Assembly: GCF_023008585.1 (NCBI RefSeq)
Contig: NZ_CP095390.1
Span: 1,736,001 to 1,800,000 of the forward strand
Reading direction: 5' to 3'
Length of the DNA stretch: 64,000 nucleotides
Source of the DNA: Natribaculum breve
GTDB lineage: Archaea > Halobacteriota > Halobacteria > Halobacteriales > Natrialbaceae
How positions within the stretch are numbered: the first letter of the stretch is position 1; each line of letters opens with the position of its first letter. This document shows, in pieces, positions 24,180-31,551 of this stretch. The notes beneath the pieces were generated by a model. It saw only the letters and a list, made by a program, of their open reading frames with translations, made no database searches and had not been told where the DNA came from. Position numbers and translations under genes: made by a program.

Positions 24180-25979
24180 ATGTCGGACACGGACACGCGC
24201 GACCCCACATCTCTCAGAACGCCGATCGTCGCCGTCCTCGGACACGTCGATCACGGTAAGACGAGTCTCCTCGACAAGATCCGCGGCTCCGCGGTCATCG
24301 AGGGCGAAGCAGGCGCCATCACCCAGCACATTGGCGCTACCGCAGTCCCACTCGAGGTGATCTCGGGGATCGCGGGCGAACTGGTCGATCCCGACGACTT
24401 CGACCTGCCCGGCCTGCTCTTTATCGACACGCCGGGCCACCACTCCTTTACGACGCTTCGCTCTCGAGGTGGCGCGCTCGCCGACATCGCCATCCTGGTC
24501 GTCGACGTCAACGACGGCTTCCAGCCACAGACGATCGAGGCGCTCGACATCCTCCGGCGTACCCAGACGCCGTTTATCGTCGCGGCGAACAAGATCGACA
24601 CAGTCCCCGGCTGGAATCCGAACGATGACACCCCGATCAAACCGACCTACGAGTCCCAGTCCGACCGCGTCCGGTCCGACCTCGACACGAACCTCTACGA
24701 GATCATCGGCAACTTGAGCGACGAGGGCTTCTCCGCCGACCTCTACTGGCGCGTCCAGAACTTCCAGCGCAACGTCGGCGTCGTTCCGGTGTCGGCGATG
24801 ACCGGCGAGGGCGTCCCGGACCTGCTTGCCGTCATGATGGGGCTCTCTCAGCGGTACATGAAAGAGGAGATGGAGATCGACGTGTCGGGCCCCGGCGTCG
24901 GGACCGTCCTCGAGGTCAAAGAGGAGAAAGGCTTCGGGACGACGATCGACACGGTGCTGTACGACGGCACGGTCCGCGCCGACGACACGATCGTCGTCGG
25001 CGGTATGAACGAACCGATCGTCACCGACGTCCGCGCGCTGCTCCAGCCCCGCCCGCTCGCAGAGATCCGCACCGAGAGTCGCTTCGAGAAAGTCGACGAG
25101 GTCTCCGCCGCCGCAGGGATCAAGATCGCCGCCCCGGACCTGGCCGACGCGATGGCCGGCGCGCCCGTCCGCGTCGTCCGCGACCGCGACCTCGAGGACG
25201 TCATCATGGAGGTCGAGGCGGAACTCGCCGACATCGCCGTCGACACCGACGAGGAAGGCGTCGTCGTCAAAGCCGACACGCTGGGCAGCCTCGAGGCGAT
25301 GGCCGACGCCCTGGAGGAGGCTGAGGTGCCGATCGTCCGCGCCGAGGTCGGCGACGTCGCCCCGCGTGACGTCTCCGTGGCCTCGACCGCCGACGACCAC
25401 AAACAGCGCGCCATCCTCGGGTTCAACGTCGACGTCCTCGCCGACGCGAAACAGCGAGCCGAGGTCGACGACGTCCGCCTCTTTACCGACGACGTCATCT
25501 ACCAGCTCATCGAGGAGTACGAGGAGTTCGTCGAGGAACTCGAGCGCGCACAGCAGGACACCATCCTCGAGAACATCACCCGGCCGGCACGCTTCCGGAT
25601 CCTTCCGGATCACGTCTTCCGCCAGAACGACCCCGCCGTCGTCGGCGTCGAGGTCAACTCCGGGACGCTCCAGAACAACACGTTCGTCGTCAAGTGGGAG
25701 GGTAACGAACCCGAACGCGTCGGCCAGGTCAAGGGCATCCAGGAACAGGGCGAAGACGTCGACGAGGCCCGCGCGGGCGAGCGCGTCTCCGTCGCCATCG
25801 ACGGCCCCACCGTCGGCCGCCAGATCGAGGAAGGCGAAGAACTCTGGACCGAGATTCCCGAAAAGCACGCGAAGATCCTAGAGCAGGAGCTGACCGAGGA
25901 GATCCCCGGCGACGAACTCGAGGCGCTGAACATGTACCTCGAGAAACAGCGCAAGCGCGACCCCTTCTGGGGGAAGTGA
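24180..25979 (+). CDS. infB: Translation initiation factor IF-2 / eIF5B
   Basis: The 599-residue GTPase joins the ribosomal subunits and stabilises initiator tRNA. G motifs are seen in order: VLGHVDHGKTSLLD (G1), GAITQHIGA (G2), IDTPGHHSF (G3), NKIDTVPG (G4) and PVSAMTGEG (G5). Domains 2 to 4 follow, ending MYLEKQRKRDPFWGK. Length is normal for archaeal eIF5B, which lacks the long eukaryotic N-terminus. No intein is inserted. ATG at 24180 lies after TATA-like GGTTTAAC by about 45 bp. Confidence 0.97.
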   Translation: MSDTDTRDPTSLRTPIVAVLGHVDHGKTSLLDKIRGSAVIEGEAGAITQHIGATAVPLEVISGIAGELVDPDDFDLPGLLFIDTPGHHSFTTLRSRGGALADIAILVVDVNDGFQPQTIEALDILRRTQTPFIVAANKIDTVPGWNPNDDTPIKPTYESQSDRVRSDLDTNLYEIIGNLSDEGFSADLYWRVQNFQRNVGVVPVSAMTGEGVPDLLAVMMGLSQRYMKEEMEIDVSGPGVGTVLEVKEEKGFGTTIDTVLYDGTVRADDTIVVGGMNEPIVTDVRALLQPRPLAEIRTESRFEKVDEVSAAAGIKIAAPDLADAMAGAPVRVVRDRDLEDVIMEVEAELADIAVDTDEEGVVVKADTLGSLEAMADALEEAEVPIVRAEVGDVAPRDVSVASTADDHKQRAILGFNVDVLADAKQRAEVDDVRLFTDDVIYQLIEEYEEFVEELERAQQDTILENITRPARFRILPDHVFRQNDPAVVGVEVNSGTLQNNTFVVKWEGNEPERVGQVKGIQEQGEDVDEARAGERVSVAIDGPTVGRQIEEGEELWTEIPEKHAKILEQELTEEIPGDELEALNMYLEKQRKRDPFWGK

Positions 25980-26085
25980 GTCCTCGCCTCGATAGTTACG
26001 ACGTTCTCGCCGTCTCGGCTCGCGTTCGCCTCGACTCGCGATGCCGTCTCCCGGTCGAGAGAGGCCGCTGAAAAGCGTCGTTTCG

Positions 26086-26484
26086 TTACCGCGCCGTCGG
26101 CGTCACGCCCTGGTTGATCGCCTGTTTGACCTGCAGCGCCGCGCTGGCGGCCAGCCCACGGGCGACCTCGTCGCGCTCGTCGGCCGTGATGATCTCCTCG
26201 GGAGTCTCGCCGACCTCGAGTTCGGGCGAGAAGCCGGCACTGACGGGGTGGCCGATCGGCGGCTGGACGGCGACCGTCACCTGCGGTCCAGAGACGCCCT
26301 GCGAGATTTCGGAGTCGACGACGTACTCGCTGGGCAGGAACTCTCGCGTGCGGGCGGCGATACGCGAGACGTCGCGGTGAAGCGTCCGCTTCTGGTCGCG
26401 AGAGAGGTCCGGAATGTCCGCCGCGGTCCGGTGACCAGCCTGCGTCACACCCGGCAGCCCTGCGTACGGCGTGTTCCCGTTCAT
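26086..26484 (-). CDS. DUF5811 family protein
   Basis: The 132-residue protein starts MNGNTPYAGLPGVTQAG and matches the haloarchaeal DUF5811 family. The sequence PQVTVAVQPPIGHPVSAGFSPE forms a conserved beta-rich centre, and the C-terminal helix (EVARGLAASAALQVKQAINQ) is amphipathic. No function is known. It is convergent with infB. Confidence 0.78.
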   Translation of the reverse strand: MNGNTPYAGLPGVTQAGHRTAADIPDLSRDQKRTLHRDVSRIAARTREFLPSEYVVDSEISQGVSGPQVTVAVQPPIGHPVSAGFSPELEVGETPEEIITADERDEVARGLAASAALQVKQAINQGVTPTAR

Positions 26485-26553
26485 GAGAATTCGTTATCCT
26501 GGGTAATGGACGCGCTCGTAAAAAGGGTTCGGCTCGTGGCACTCGGTAGACAG

Positions 26554-27033
26554 TCACAGGATCGGCTCGCTCTCGCCGTAGACCGCCAGGACGACCGCCG
26601 TCGTGTACGTTCCCGGTTCGGCCTCGGCGGTCTCGACGCGCACTCGAGGCTCGCCAAGCGGCCACTCCCGGAGGTCGCCGCCGGCGGCGAGTCCCTCGCG
26701 AACGCGCGTCTCGACGTCCGCGGCGTCGATCTCGCCGGCGGCCTCGTAGAACAGTCCCGGCCCGCCGTCGGTCGACTGCACCCAGCCGAGGGCCGCGCTC
26801 ACGCTGCTCGGGCCGGCGGCCGTCGCTCGAGCCTCGACGACCGTCAGCCGTTCTCCGGCGGGGCCGAGGTCGGGCGCGGTGCCGACGGCCTCGACGTCGG
26901 TCTCGGCGGGAACGACGGACGAGACGGCGACGAGATTGTAGTTCTCGACGCCCGCGTCGGCGAGTGCGGCGTCGTAGGAGGCCATCTTCGTCGGCGCGGA
27001 CGCCGACCCCCAGACGACTCGAATCGTGCTCAT
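26554..27033 (-). CDS. pdaD: Pyruvoyl-dependent arginine decarboxylase
   Basis: The 159-residue proenzyme decarboxylates arginine to agmatine, needed in archaea for agmatidine in tRNA-Ile2 and for polyamines. The self-cleavage site is the Ser-Ser pair at 38-39 in NLVAVSSVVP, matching NVSSILP-like sites in the methanogen enzyme; Ser-39 would become the pyruvoyl group. The acid residue in GLFYEAAGEIDA and the early GSASAPTKMASYDAAL are conserved. ATG at 27033 gives the usual length. Confidence 0.92.
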   Translation of the reverse strand: MSTIRVVWGSASAPTKMASYDAALADAGVENYNLVAVSSVVPAETDVEAVGTAPDLGPAGERLTVVEARATAAGPSSVSAALGWVQSTDGGPGLFYEAAGEIDAADVETRVREGLAAGGDLREWPLGEPRVRVETAEAEPGTYTTAVVLAVYGESEPIL

Positions 27034-27155
27034 GTCCGTCCGTCGGGGACCGCCGGCGTAAGGCCTTGCGATTCGCTCTCTCGTTCGTTTCCTCGCCGCT
27101 GGTGACGGTCGCCGAGACGCGCTCGAGTCTGTCCAGACTATCGTCCGATAGTATC

Positions 27156-27235
27156 GTACGGACCGCCGTACGGCCGTCCCGCAGCGACCGCCCGAACGTG
27201 GTCGCCGCGGAAAAGCGGGACAGCAGACCGTATCA
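27156..27235 (-). repeat. Palindromic repeat family B, copy B2
   Basis: Read leftward it opens TGATACGGTCTGCTGTCCCG and closes GGCGGTCCGTAC. The opening TGA is the stop codon of the SagB-like gene. The hairpin contains CTTTTCC after the first arm. The rest of the gap to pdaD holds a short CGTCCGATAGTAT (27142-27154) equal to the right end of family A, perhaps a remnant. Confidence 0.85.
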
Positions 27236-27970
27236 GGCCCTCGCTCCGACCGGATAGATGTAAAGCGGTCGGCAGTCGGGCGAAGCGTCGACGAGGGTCC
27301 GCACCCGACGGTCGCGGAACGAACCGATCGCGACCGTCGAGAGGTCCAGTGCCTCCGCCTGCAGGTACACGTTCTCCCCGACGTGTCCGGCCTCCATCGG
27401 GACGTATCGAAGCCGGCCACGGTCACCGTACTCGCGAGTGGTGCGCTCGTCGACGGCGCAGATCACGACGTCGATTGCCGCTCGTCCGACCGGCTCCTGA
27501 CCGACTGCGGCCGCCCGCAACTCGGCTTGCACGTTCCCTCGAGCGGACAGCGCGAGGTCGTGTGGCTCGGGTCGATACCGATACACACCGGCGTCGAGCC
27601 CGTCGACGCCGGGGTCCCCCACGACGACGTACACCTCGAGCGGATACCGGGCTCCCGCACTCGGCGCTGCCCGATACCCGCTCTCGGGATCGGTGATACC
27701 CTGCGCCGCCCAGAGCAACTGTGAGAGTTCTCGTCGCGTGATCGGGGTGCCAGCGTACTCGCGTCTCGAGCGGCGGTTCGCGATCGCCCGTTCGACAGCG
27801 ACGTCGCCGTCGGTCTCGGGCGGGGGCAAGGACACGGTTTCGCTGTCCTCCTGCACTCGGAGGGGATGGTCGTCCCCGGCGCTGGCGTGTCCCCGACCGG
27901 GAAGCAGCGACGCGATACCGGCCGCGAGCCCGGACACCGTGGTCCGTCTCAGCAGTCGTCTTGGAGTCAT
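27233..27970 (-). CDS. SagB/ThcOx-family nitroreductase-like flavoprotein, probably exported
   Basis: The 245-residue protein has the FMN-dependent nitroreductase fold of the SagB branch: AIANRRSRREYAGTPITRRE, LLWAAQGIT, RAAPSAGARYPLEVYVVV and MEAGHVGENVYLQAEALDL. The N-terminus RRLLRRTTVSGLAAGIASL resembles a twin-arginine signal, ending near Ala-29, so the enzyme may be folded with FMN and exported. No cyclodehydratase or peptide precursor gene of a thiazole/oxazole cluster is nearby, so a peptide-oxidising role is not supported. Its stop codon is the first triplet of repeat B2. Confidence 0.85.
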   Translation of the reverse strand: MTPRRLLRRTTVSGLAAGIASLLPGRGHASAGDDHPLRVQEDSETVSLPPPETDGDVAVERAIANRRSRREYAGTPITRRELSQLLWAAQGITDPESGYRAAPSAGARYPLEVYVVVGDPGVDGLDAGVYRYRPEPHDLALSARGNVQAELRAAAVGQEPVGRAAIDVVICAVDERTTREYGDRGRLRYVPMEAGHVGENVYLQAEALDLSTVAIGSFRDRRVRTLVDASPDCRPLYIYPVGARA

Positions 27971-28087
27971 ACGATAGCATACGGCAAACCGACTGAAAGC
28001 CTTTGGCCGACGGCACTGCGGCTGCGTTCCGGCGGACGACCGTCGGACAGCGGAATCGACCGTCGAGCAGTATCTTCTCTCGCAACT

Positions 28088-28125
28088 GGACAGTAGATTT
28101 ATCTCTCTACAGGTCAACGATCAGA
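28088..28125 (+). promoter_or_regulatory. Duplicated promoter, module copy 1
   Basis: The block from GGACAGTAGATTTATCTC to about GATCAGAACGGAA matches 28672-28720 at all but three positions over about 46 bp. It holds a TATA-like AGATTTATC; the expected start point, 25 bp on, falls at the first base of the structured RNA. Confidence 0.55.
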
Positions 28126-28190
28126 ACGGAAATCGCGCTCCGGGAGGCACGCGAACCGACGCGTGCCGGACGGGTGTACGTCCGAGATGC
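28126..28190 (+). ncRNA. Two-hairpin RNA, module copy 1 (candidate leader or small RNA)
   Basis: Hairpin 1 is GGCACGCG-AACCGA-CGCGTGCC (28146-28167). Hairpin 2 is GGACG-GGTGTA-CGTCC (28168-28183), directly stacked on the first and followed by GAGA. Copy 2 has the same two hairpins with different, still paired, bases. The outer stem seen in copy 2 is not clear here. A family B repeat is inserted 19 bp after hairpin 2. Confidence 0.5.
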
Positions 28191-28199
28191 GGCAGTCGC

Positions 28200-28285
28200 T
28201 GATACGGACCGCTGGAAGTCCGTACCGCAGCGACCGCCCGACGAGACGCGGTCGCTGCGGAAAATAGATACAGCAGACCGTATGA
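28200..28285 (+). repeat. Palindromic repeat family B, copy B3
   Basis: It opens TGATACGGACCGCTGG and closes ACAGCAGACCGTATGA, with inner arms CAGCGACCGC and GCGGTCGCTG. It lies within the upstream region of the first small zinc-finger gene. Without it, the distance from promoter to start codon is about 217 bp, close to the 233 bp of copy 2, so it was inserted after the duplication. Confidence 0.82.
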
Positions 28286-28391
28286 AGTCGCGTCCGGAGT
28301 CGTCTCGACGAGAAGAACCGCCTCGAACGACCGACGACCGCTACCGAACCACGATGTCAAACGCGAGCACGTTCAGTGCTGGAGGAGTTCG

Positions 28392-28553
28392 ATGAACGAA
28401 TCGACCGATTCGGAGTCGGTTTCGTCGTCCCTGCCGGAGTGTCCTCGCTGTGGGACGCCCGTCGCAGACGTGACGATCACGGGACCGATGGACCAGTACG
28501 CCAGTCCCTGTGGCTGTCGAATCCACCTGGGCGAACTCGAGTCGGACGACTGA
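28392..28553 (+). CDS. Tiny zinc-finger protein, module copy 1
   Basis: A 53-residue acidic protein with CPRCGTPVADVTITGP then QYASPCGCRI. Two cysteine pairs (CPRC and CGC) could bind one zinc ion. The first 15 residues are Ser/Asp/Glu-rich and disordered. The paralogue at 28905 shares the whole core CPRCGTPVA-VT--GP--QYA-PCGCRI. Function unknown. It is preceded by its own long upstream region with a conserved promoter and hairpins. Confidence 0.78.
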   Translation: MNESTDSESVSSSLPECPRCGTPVADVTITGPMDQYASPCGCRIHLGELESDD

Positions 28554-28671
28554 CCGCCTCGAGCGGGACTCGTACGGAGACGGCTACTCGAGCAGGCGCG
28601 AATCGATCACCTCGACTCGAGCCCCCGTGCCCACCGTCGAGCGTACCGCACAGCAATAGCTTCCCGCGCCG

Positions 28672-28711
28672 GGACAGTAGATTTATCTCCCTACAGGTCA
28701 ACGACTAGAAC
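28672..28711 (+). promoter_or_regulatory. Duplicated promoter, module copy 2
   Basis: GGACAGTAGATTTATCTC is identical to copy 1, as is CTACAGGTCAACGA further on. The TATA-like box lies about 25-30 bp before 28712, where the 10-bp outer stem of the RNA begins. Confidence 0.55.
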
Positions 28712-28779
28712 GGAAGCCACGCGCTACAGGACACGAAACGAAGTGTCCCGGGTGGTGTGACACCCGAGACGTGGCTTCC
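28712..28779 (+). ncRNA. Three-way-junction RNA, module copy 2 (candidate leader or small RNA)
   Basis: A perfect 10-bp outer stem, GGAAGCCACG (28712-28721) with CGTGGCTTCC (28770-28779), encloses hairpin 1, GGACAC-GAAACGAA-GTGTCC (28729-28748), and hairpin 2, CGGGTG-GTGTGA-CACCCG (28749-28766), followed by GAGA. A further small hairpin AACCC-AGCG-AGGGTT follows. The inner layout equals that of copy 1 with most paired bases changed on both sides. It could be the 5' leader of the gene at 28905 or a separate small RNA. Confidence 0.55.
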
Positions 28780-28904
28780 AACCCAGCGAGGGTTTCGAAA
28801 GCCATGCTCGGATTCGTCCTGACGGGACATAAACGTCTCGCACGGCCGACGTATCGCAGTCACGCACCGACACTGACGGGTCGATCTCGAGTTGGAGGGC
28901 GTCG

Positions 28905-29081
28905 ATGAGCGAGTCGATCGATTCCGAGTCGGTCGACTCGGAGTCGGGCCCGGAGTCGCTCCCGCCGTGTCCACGCTGTGGCACGCCGGTCGCGAACGTG
29001 ACGACCGTCGGTCCGACAGCGCAGTACGCCCGTCCCTGTGGCTGTCGAATCCCCGTGGGTGTGTTCGAGTCGAGCGACTGA
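28905..29081 (+). CDS. Tiny zinc-finger protein, module copy 2
   Basis: A 58-residue paralogue of the protein at 28392. Its core is CPRCGTPVANVTTVGP then QYARPCGCRI; the acidic N-terminus is longer by five residues (SESVDSESGPES). The start context GGAGGGCGTCG before ATG offers a weak Shine-Dalgarno. The gap from its stop to 29357 is AT-richer and shows no gene I would support. Confidence 0.78.
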   Translation: MSESIDSESVDSESGPESLPPCPRCGTPVANVTTVGPTAQYARPCGCRIPVGVFESSD

Positions 29082-29357
29082 CCACTCGAGGGCGGTCACG
29101 ACCACCACCATCCACCATTCGAAGCCTCGCTCCTCGAGTTTTCGTTCTAGACGAGGGCATCATAGAAGGCTTCCCACGGCGTTGGGTACACTCACTTCTA
29201 TGGTGAAATAGCCGATATGTACGCATGCGTATTGACCGCCAGCGGTTCTGGCAATTCTGAGAGATGTTCTAAGCGCCGTGCAAGATGTACAGCGCATATC
29301 TTGCTACGGAACTTCACGGTCGAGAGTAAATCTGCTGGAGTCGTATTGGTGATTAAG

Positions 29358-29573
29358 TCAATAAAACGGTGACGTGATGATAAACAGAATACCAACAGCC
29401 ATAAGAAAGATTCCACGGATTCGATATGGGGTCTTTCCGGCTTCAGTCAGTCCATTGTCACCCGACGTAAACGGAAAGTTGTGTATTTGGAATCCAGATT
29501 GCGGATTTTGATAAAAAACCCACCCGAAAAACGTGAGTACAATTCCGATGAATAACATCACAAAATTGACCAT
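29358..29573 (-). CDS. Small two-helix membrane protein (DUF6199-like)
   Basis: A 71-residue protein with helices VMLFIGIVLTFFGWVFY and IRGIFLMAVGILFIITS joined by a polar loop (GLTEAGKTPYRIRG). The loop and second helix resemble small DUF6199-type membrane proteins. The coding region is AT-rich and uses A/T third bases, unlike its neighbours, which suggests recent arrival. Function unknown. Confidence 0.6.
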   Translation of the reverse strand: MVNFVMLFIGIVLTFFGWVFYQNPQSGFQIHNFPFTSGDNGLTEAGKTPYRIRGIFLMAVGILFIITSPFY

Positions 29574-29605
29574 ACCTGATTAGATACTTTGAGGACTAAT
29601 CAGAG

Positions 29606-29998
29606 CTACGGTTGGTTATTTAGTCTACTGCAGACATCCTCTACACCTTGCACTACACTTCTGATGGGATTCAGAGAGGTTAGTAGCTGTCCCGCCATGT
29701 GATTGACCTGTATTGATCGAATTAGGGTCCGACAGCGTCGGTGCGAGAGTCGTTCGATGGCAGCTTCTCTAGACGGAACGCGAGTGAACAGCGGGTACTC
29801 GCCGACGGCCTCCTCGACGATTTCGATCTCCTCGTCGGTCAGACAATCCAGTTCGGAGACGATCTCGTCGATCAGCGCGTCGGTTGTCTCGATCTCTTCT
29901 TCGAGTTCGTCGGCCCGTGCCATGGTCTCGAGGGGGCTCTCGAGGCCGCCCCGGACGTCCTCGACGGCGGGCGGGGTGAGGTTTCGGAGTCGGTCCAC
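29606..29998 (-). CDS. Hypothetical protein with acidic coiled-coil region
   Basis: The 130-residue frame starts with GTG at 29998 (an ATG at 29923 is the alternative). Residues 25-70 are strongly acidic and helical (DELEEEIETTDALIDEIVSE), consistent with a coiled coil. The last 45 residues are basic and less haloarchaeal, and the DNA there turns AT-rich. The frame may be a chimera in which the original 3' end was replaced. I do not recognise it. It lies downstream of pan on the same strand. Confidence 0.4.
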   Translation of the reverse strand: MDRLRNLTPPAVEDVRGGLESPLETMARADELEEEIETTDALIDEIVSELDCLTDEEIEIVEEAVGEYPLFTRVPSREAAIERLSHRRCRTLIRSIQVNHMAGQLLTSLNPIRSVVQGVEDVCSRLNNQP

Positions 29999-30106
29999 GA
30001 GCGGGCTGATCTTGGCGGGATTGTGTCGTCCGGCAGGTAGCGGTCAGCCGAGCGTCAGAAACCACGCACCCTCGAGAAAACGGAGTCGAAGTCCAGAGGA
30101 GAGAGG

Positions 30107-31336
30107 TTACTGGTAGAAGTACCCCGCCGAGGAGATCACGTCGCTGCCGTCGTCGTCTTCGATCTTCTCGAGTGCGTTCTCGAAGTCCTCCATGCGGACG
30201 TCGGTGCGGTCGTCGCGGATCGCGAACATGCCGGCTTCGGTGGCGACGCTCTCGATCTCGGCACCGCTGTAGCCGTCGGTCTCCTCGGCGAGCGCGTCGA
30301 AGTCGACGCTCTCGTCGACGTTCATGCCCCGGGTGTGGATCCCGAAGATCTGCTCGCGGCCCTCCCTGTCGGGTTCGGGCACTTCGATGAGGCGGTCGAA
30401 CCGACCCGGACGCAGGATGGCGCGGTCGAGCATGTCGAAGCGGTTGGTCGCGGCGATGATACGGACCTCGCCGCGGGCCTCGAAGCCGTCCATCTCGGAG
30501 AGCAGTTGCATCATCGTCCGCTGGACCTCGGCGTCGCCGGAGGTCTTCGAGTCGGTCCGACGGGAGGCGATGGCGTCGATCTCGTCGATGAAGATGATGG
30601 CGGGCTCGCGTTCGCGGGCCAACTCGAAGAGGTCGCGGACGAGTCGCGACCCTTCGCCGATGAACTTGCGGACCAGTTCCGAGCCGGCCATCTTGATGAA
30701 CGTGGCGTCGGTCTGGTTGGCGACGGCCTTCGCGAGCATCGTCTTGCCGGTGCCCGGCGGGCCGTAGAGCAAGACGCCACTCGGCGGTTCGATACCGACC
30801 TCCTCGAACAGTTCGGGCTGGGAGAGTGGCTGTTCGACGGCCTCGCGCACCTCGCGGATCTGCTGGTCGATCCCGCCGATGTCCTCGTAGCCGACCGACG
30901 GGCTCTCGTCGATCTCCATCGACTGCGCGCGGGCGTCGGTCTCGGCGCTGAGGATCGTCTGAATGCCAAAGGAGTCGTTGACCGCGACGCGGTCGCCGGC
31001 CTCGAGTCGGTCGCGCATCCGCGGGGCGACCTCGGTCAGCACCTCCTGGTTGTTGCCGTGTTGTTTGACGACGACCTCGTCGTCGACGACGTCTTCGACC
31101 GTCGCGATGTACAGCGAGGAACTCTTCAGCGCCTCGTTCTCGCGTTCGATGCGGTCGACTTTCTCGTGGAGGGAGCGGCGTCGCTGTTCGGCGGCTTCGA
31201 GCTGTTCGGACAGCTGATCGTGGACGTCCACGATGTCGTAAAAGTGAGCGCGAAGCGCCTCGAGCCGCTCGTCGTCCGGCATGTCCGGATCGATCTCGCG
31301 GCTGGGACGGTCGGGGAGAGACGGACTTCGAGACAT
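30107..31336 (-). CDS. pan: Proteasome-activating nucleotidase PAN
   Basis: The 409-residue AAA ATPase unfolds substrates for the 20S proteasome. The N-terminal coiled coil (about residues 25-75) and OB domain precede the AAA module with Walker A GPPGTGKTMLAKA, Walker B IIFIDEIDAI, the pore loop KFIGEGSRLV region and Arg fingers near ILRPGRFDR. The C-terminus ends FYQ, a hydrophobic-Tyr-any (HbYX) motif that docks into the proteasome alpha ring. ATG at 31336 starts the usual N-terminus. Confidence 0.96.
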   Translation of the reverse strand: MSRSPSLPDRPSREIDPDMPDDERLEALRAHFYDIVDVHDQLSEQLEAAEQRRRSLHEKVDRIERENEALKSSSLYIATVEDVVDDEVVVKQHGNNQEVLTEVAPRMRDRLEAGDRVAVNDSFGIQTILSAETDARAQSMEIDESPSVGYEDIGGIDQQIREVREAVEQPLSQPELFEEVGIEPPSGVLLYGPPGTGKTMLAKAVANQTDATFIKMAGSELVRKFIGEGSRLVRDLFELAREREPAIIFIDEIDAIASRRTDSKTSGDAEVQRTMMQLLSEMDGFEARGEVRIIAATNRFDMLDRAILRPGRFDRLIEVPEPDREGREQIFGIHTRGMNVDESVDFDALAEETDGYSGAEIESVATEAGMFAIRDDRTDVRMEDFENALEKIEDDDGSDVISSAGYFYQ

Positions 31337-31551
31337 CCTGATATAGGCGCTAAGTCGCGGATCATAAATGTGCCTTTGGGTCCCGGACGGATTGTAGGTC
31401 ACGAAGGCGATACGTCGGCCGAGAGATCGGTCAGACGAACGTACGAGGCGGACGCCACGCCGATCGCAACGGAGAACGCCGCCACCGTCGGTGACACGCC
31501 CCCGCCGTCAGTGTAGAAAAAGTACATGTCGGTGCGTCGTGACGACGGAGT

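Noticed and set aside
24174..25868. Leftward frame of 564 codons opposite infB
   Set aside because: Shadow of a strongly supported eIF5B gene.
27142..27154. Possible fourth copy of family A beside B2
   Set aside because: Only about 13 bases match the right end of family A; too short to count as a copy.
28705..29226. Leftward frame opposite the second zinc-finger gene
   Set aside because: Arg/Thr-rich shadow; the tiny rightward gene is supported by its paralogue.
29198..29416. Leftward 72-codon frame before the small membrane protein
   Set aside because: Overlaps the better-supported gene at 29358, product has no haloarchaeal character.
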